From: Desulfobacteraceae bacterium
Lineage (GTDB): Bacteria > Desulfobacterota > DSM-4660 > Desulfatiglandales > Desulfatiglandaceae
Assembly: GCA_011042035.1 (NCBI GenBank)
Contig: DQZA01000018.1
Coordinates: 1 to 6,359 of the forward strand
Length of the DNA: 6,359 nucleotides
Direction: 5' to 3'
Under the pieces are notes generated by a model. That model was not told the origin of the DNA, ran no database searches, and was given only the letters and a program-made list of their open reading frames with translations. Position numbers and translations under genes: made by a program. Each line of letters begins with the position of its first letter. The stretch's first letter is position 1. Positions 5,383 to 6,359 of this stretch are shown one piece after another.

Positions 5383-6359
5383 ATGGCCATTTTTCCTAGA
5401 GACATAATCGGACTTTACCTTGAAAGAGATGGGCTGCACTATTGCTGTGTCAGGAAGGGTATGCTGGGGCTGTCACTAACAAGGCCTGGCCCTGACCTTG
5501 AACCACAGGGATTAATAGAGGGTAGCGAGTATTCTTGCGTGCGCAGGTTCCTGGAAGGGATATCTCCTGGCATCAGGCACGAGATTTACCTGGTACTGCC
5601 AAGGGGCTCATTTTTTGTAAGGGACATGACCCTGCCACCCATGGATCTGGAAGAGGCATGGGTTTCTGTGGAAAACAACTTGGCGGTGTACTGTCATCTA
5701 CCATTGGACCAGATATACCATGACGTATTGCTGACCCAAAGGGAAGACAGCACCATCAATGCTCTCGTATTCTACGCGCAACGGAACGTGATTGACCGAA
5801 TCCTTGATGTTTTCAGTGAATCAGGCAAGCGTCATCTCTTGAAGTGGGTGGGACCTTTTTCAATGGGTATTTATTCGTGGCTACTAATACAGGACTACAG
5901 CCTACCTCTCAAGCTGATCCTGCCTCCTCAGGATGGCAGCTTTGAGCTAGACGTGTTTTCAAGGGAAGGGCTTTTGTACTCGGCTTCATGGCCGGAGTCT
6001 GAAGGAAAAGGGGCAAGCCAGTTGGTTCTTGCGGGCTTGGAGGAAAGGTTCGAGGATGTTGATGGTGAAGTATATTTTATGGGCCAGGATGGAGTGCCCG
6101 GTTTGCCGCCGCCAAGGGATAACAAGCTAAAGCCCTTGCCGTTGCTGGTTGAAAATCCCAGCGTTGCCGCCATAGCGGGTGCCCTTTCAAGAAAGAGGCA
6201 GGTTTCACTTGACGGAAAGCCGTCCAAGATAAGGCGGCTTAGGCCGTGGCATTTGTTGTTACCCATAAGCATTGGCGTGTTCTTTATTCTTGTTTTTTTC
6301 ACTAGGCAGACCTACAAAGGCTATTCGGCGGCAAATGAGCAAGTGAGGTTGGCAAGTAG
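5383..6359 (+). CDS. gspL: GspL, inner-membrane assembly platform protein (5' part, cut by the window end)
   Basis: This frame is open from the ATG at 5383 to the window edge: 325 full codons plus two bases, with no stop. In-frame stops at 5341 and 5353 make this ATG the first start, 4 nt after gspK. The N-terminal part resembles the actin-like (PilM/GspL) cytoplasmic domain: IIGLYLERDGLHYCCV at 8-23, then YLVLPRGSFFVRDMTLPPMD at 69-88, the strand-turn seen where these proteins read LPxxxxxxRxxxLP, then a helix ending in LPLDQIYHDV at 106-115. A charged linker (about 240-287) rich in Pro, Arg and Lys leads to a single membrane helix at about 288-306 (PWHLLLPISIGVFFILVFF), and residues 307 onward begin the periplasmic part. 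In characterised systems this cytoplasmic domain recruits GspE and the periplasmic domain pairs with GspM. Overall similarity is diffuse; the assignment rests on fold-like features, topology and position directly after gspK. Local ribosome binding signals are weak (CAGGAAG at 5361-5367 is distant). Confidence 0.85.
   Translation, partial: MAIFPRDIIGLYLERDGLHYCCVRKGMLGLSLTRPGPDLEPQGLIEGSEYSCVRRFLEGISPGIRHEIYLVLPRGSFFVRDMTLPPMDLEEAWVSVENNLAVYCHLPLDQIYHDVLLTQREDSTINALVFYAQRNVIDRILDVFSESGKRHLLKWVGPFSMGIYSWLLIQDYSLPLKLILPPQDGSFELDVFSREGLLYSASWPESEGKGASQLVLAGLEERFEDVDGEVYFMGQDGVPGLPPPRDNKLKPLPLLVENPSVAAIAGALSRKRQVSLDGKPSKIRRLRPWHLLLPISIGVFFILVFFTRQTYKGYSAANEQVRLAS

Noticed and set aside
5535..5723. 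Plus-strand 62-codon frame inside gspL
   Set aside because: Lies within the 325-codon open gspL frame, which has protein-like composition and a membrane helix; the short frame has no identifiable features.
5928..6302. Antisense 124-codon frame opposite gspL
   Set aside because: Shadow of gspL, no domain and no promoter or ribosome binding site seen.
6357..6359. The window ends in TAG, which could be read as the gspL stop
   Set aside because: TAG at 6357-6359 is out of frame with gspL: its codons here are GCA (6352-6354), AGT (6355-6357) and an incomplete AG, so the gene continues past the window.
1..6359. Type IV pilus (pilB/pilC/pilM) locus instead of a T2SS
   Set aside because: GspG calcium-loop C-terminus, the GspH FFPDGSSSGG motif and a GspK lacking Glu at mature position 5 in an H-I-J-K run are T2SS-specific.
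1..6359. A new defence, mobile or otherwise undescribed system
   Set aside because: Essentially every base is accounted for by co-directional gsp genes with intact motifs; no intergenic space, repeats or foreign-looking segment remains for another system.

Overview
This window is a tightly packed, single-strand (+) block of type II secretion system (T2SS, Gsp) genes. In order it holds the 3' end of gspG, then gspE, gspF, gspH, gspI, gspJ and gspK, and the 5' part of gspL, which runs off the right edge. I see no RNA gene, mobile element, CRISPR array, terminator or convincing promoter. Junctions range from a 17-nt overlap to an 11-nt gap, so no stretch longer than 11 bases lacks a gene, and the window is almost certainly the interior of one long operon.

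Layout: 1-156 is the C-terminal end of the major pseudopilin GspG. 168-1790 is the cytoplasmic secretion ATPase GspE. 1790-2998 is the polytopic inner-membrane platform protein GspF. 2982-3428, 3435-3833, about 3833-4567 and 4575-5378 are the minor pseudopilins GspH, GspI, GspJ and GspK. 5383 to the end is GspL, which has a cytoplasmic actin-like (PilM-like) part and a transmembrane helix near residues 288-306; its periplasmic part lies beyond the window.

How they work together (family knowledge): GspE hydrolyses ATP at the cytoplasmic face. GspL links GspE to the membrane, and GspF transmits the motion. GspG subunits, processed by the prepilin peptidase GspO, are added to a short periplasmic pseudopilus. 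H, I, J and K form its tip, with K at the very end. The pseudopilus pushes folded periplasmic proteins out through the GspD secretin. GspC, GspD, GspM and the peptidase are not in this window; C and D would be expected upstream or elsewhere, and M just downstream of L.

Organism: the T2SS implies a Gram-negative, two-membrane bacterium. Mixed GC content near 50 percent, many AGG/AGA arginine codons, a compact GspK and gspG placed before gspE suggest a non-enterobacterial lineage, possibly Desulfobacterota or a related group. This is a weak inference from style, not an identification.

I do not see an undescribed system here. The points worth a second look are the gene order, the ambiguous long leader of GspJ, the apparently reduced GspK, and a few start-site and domain details.
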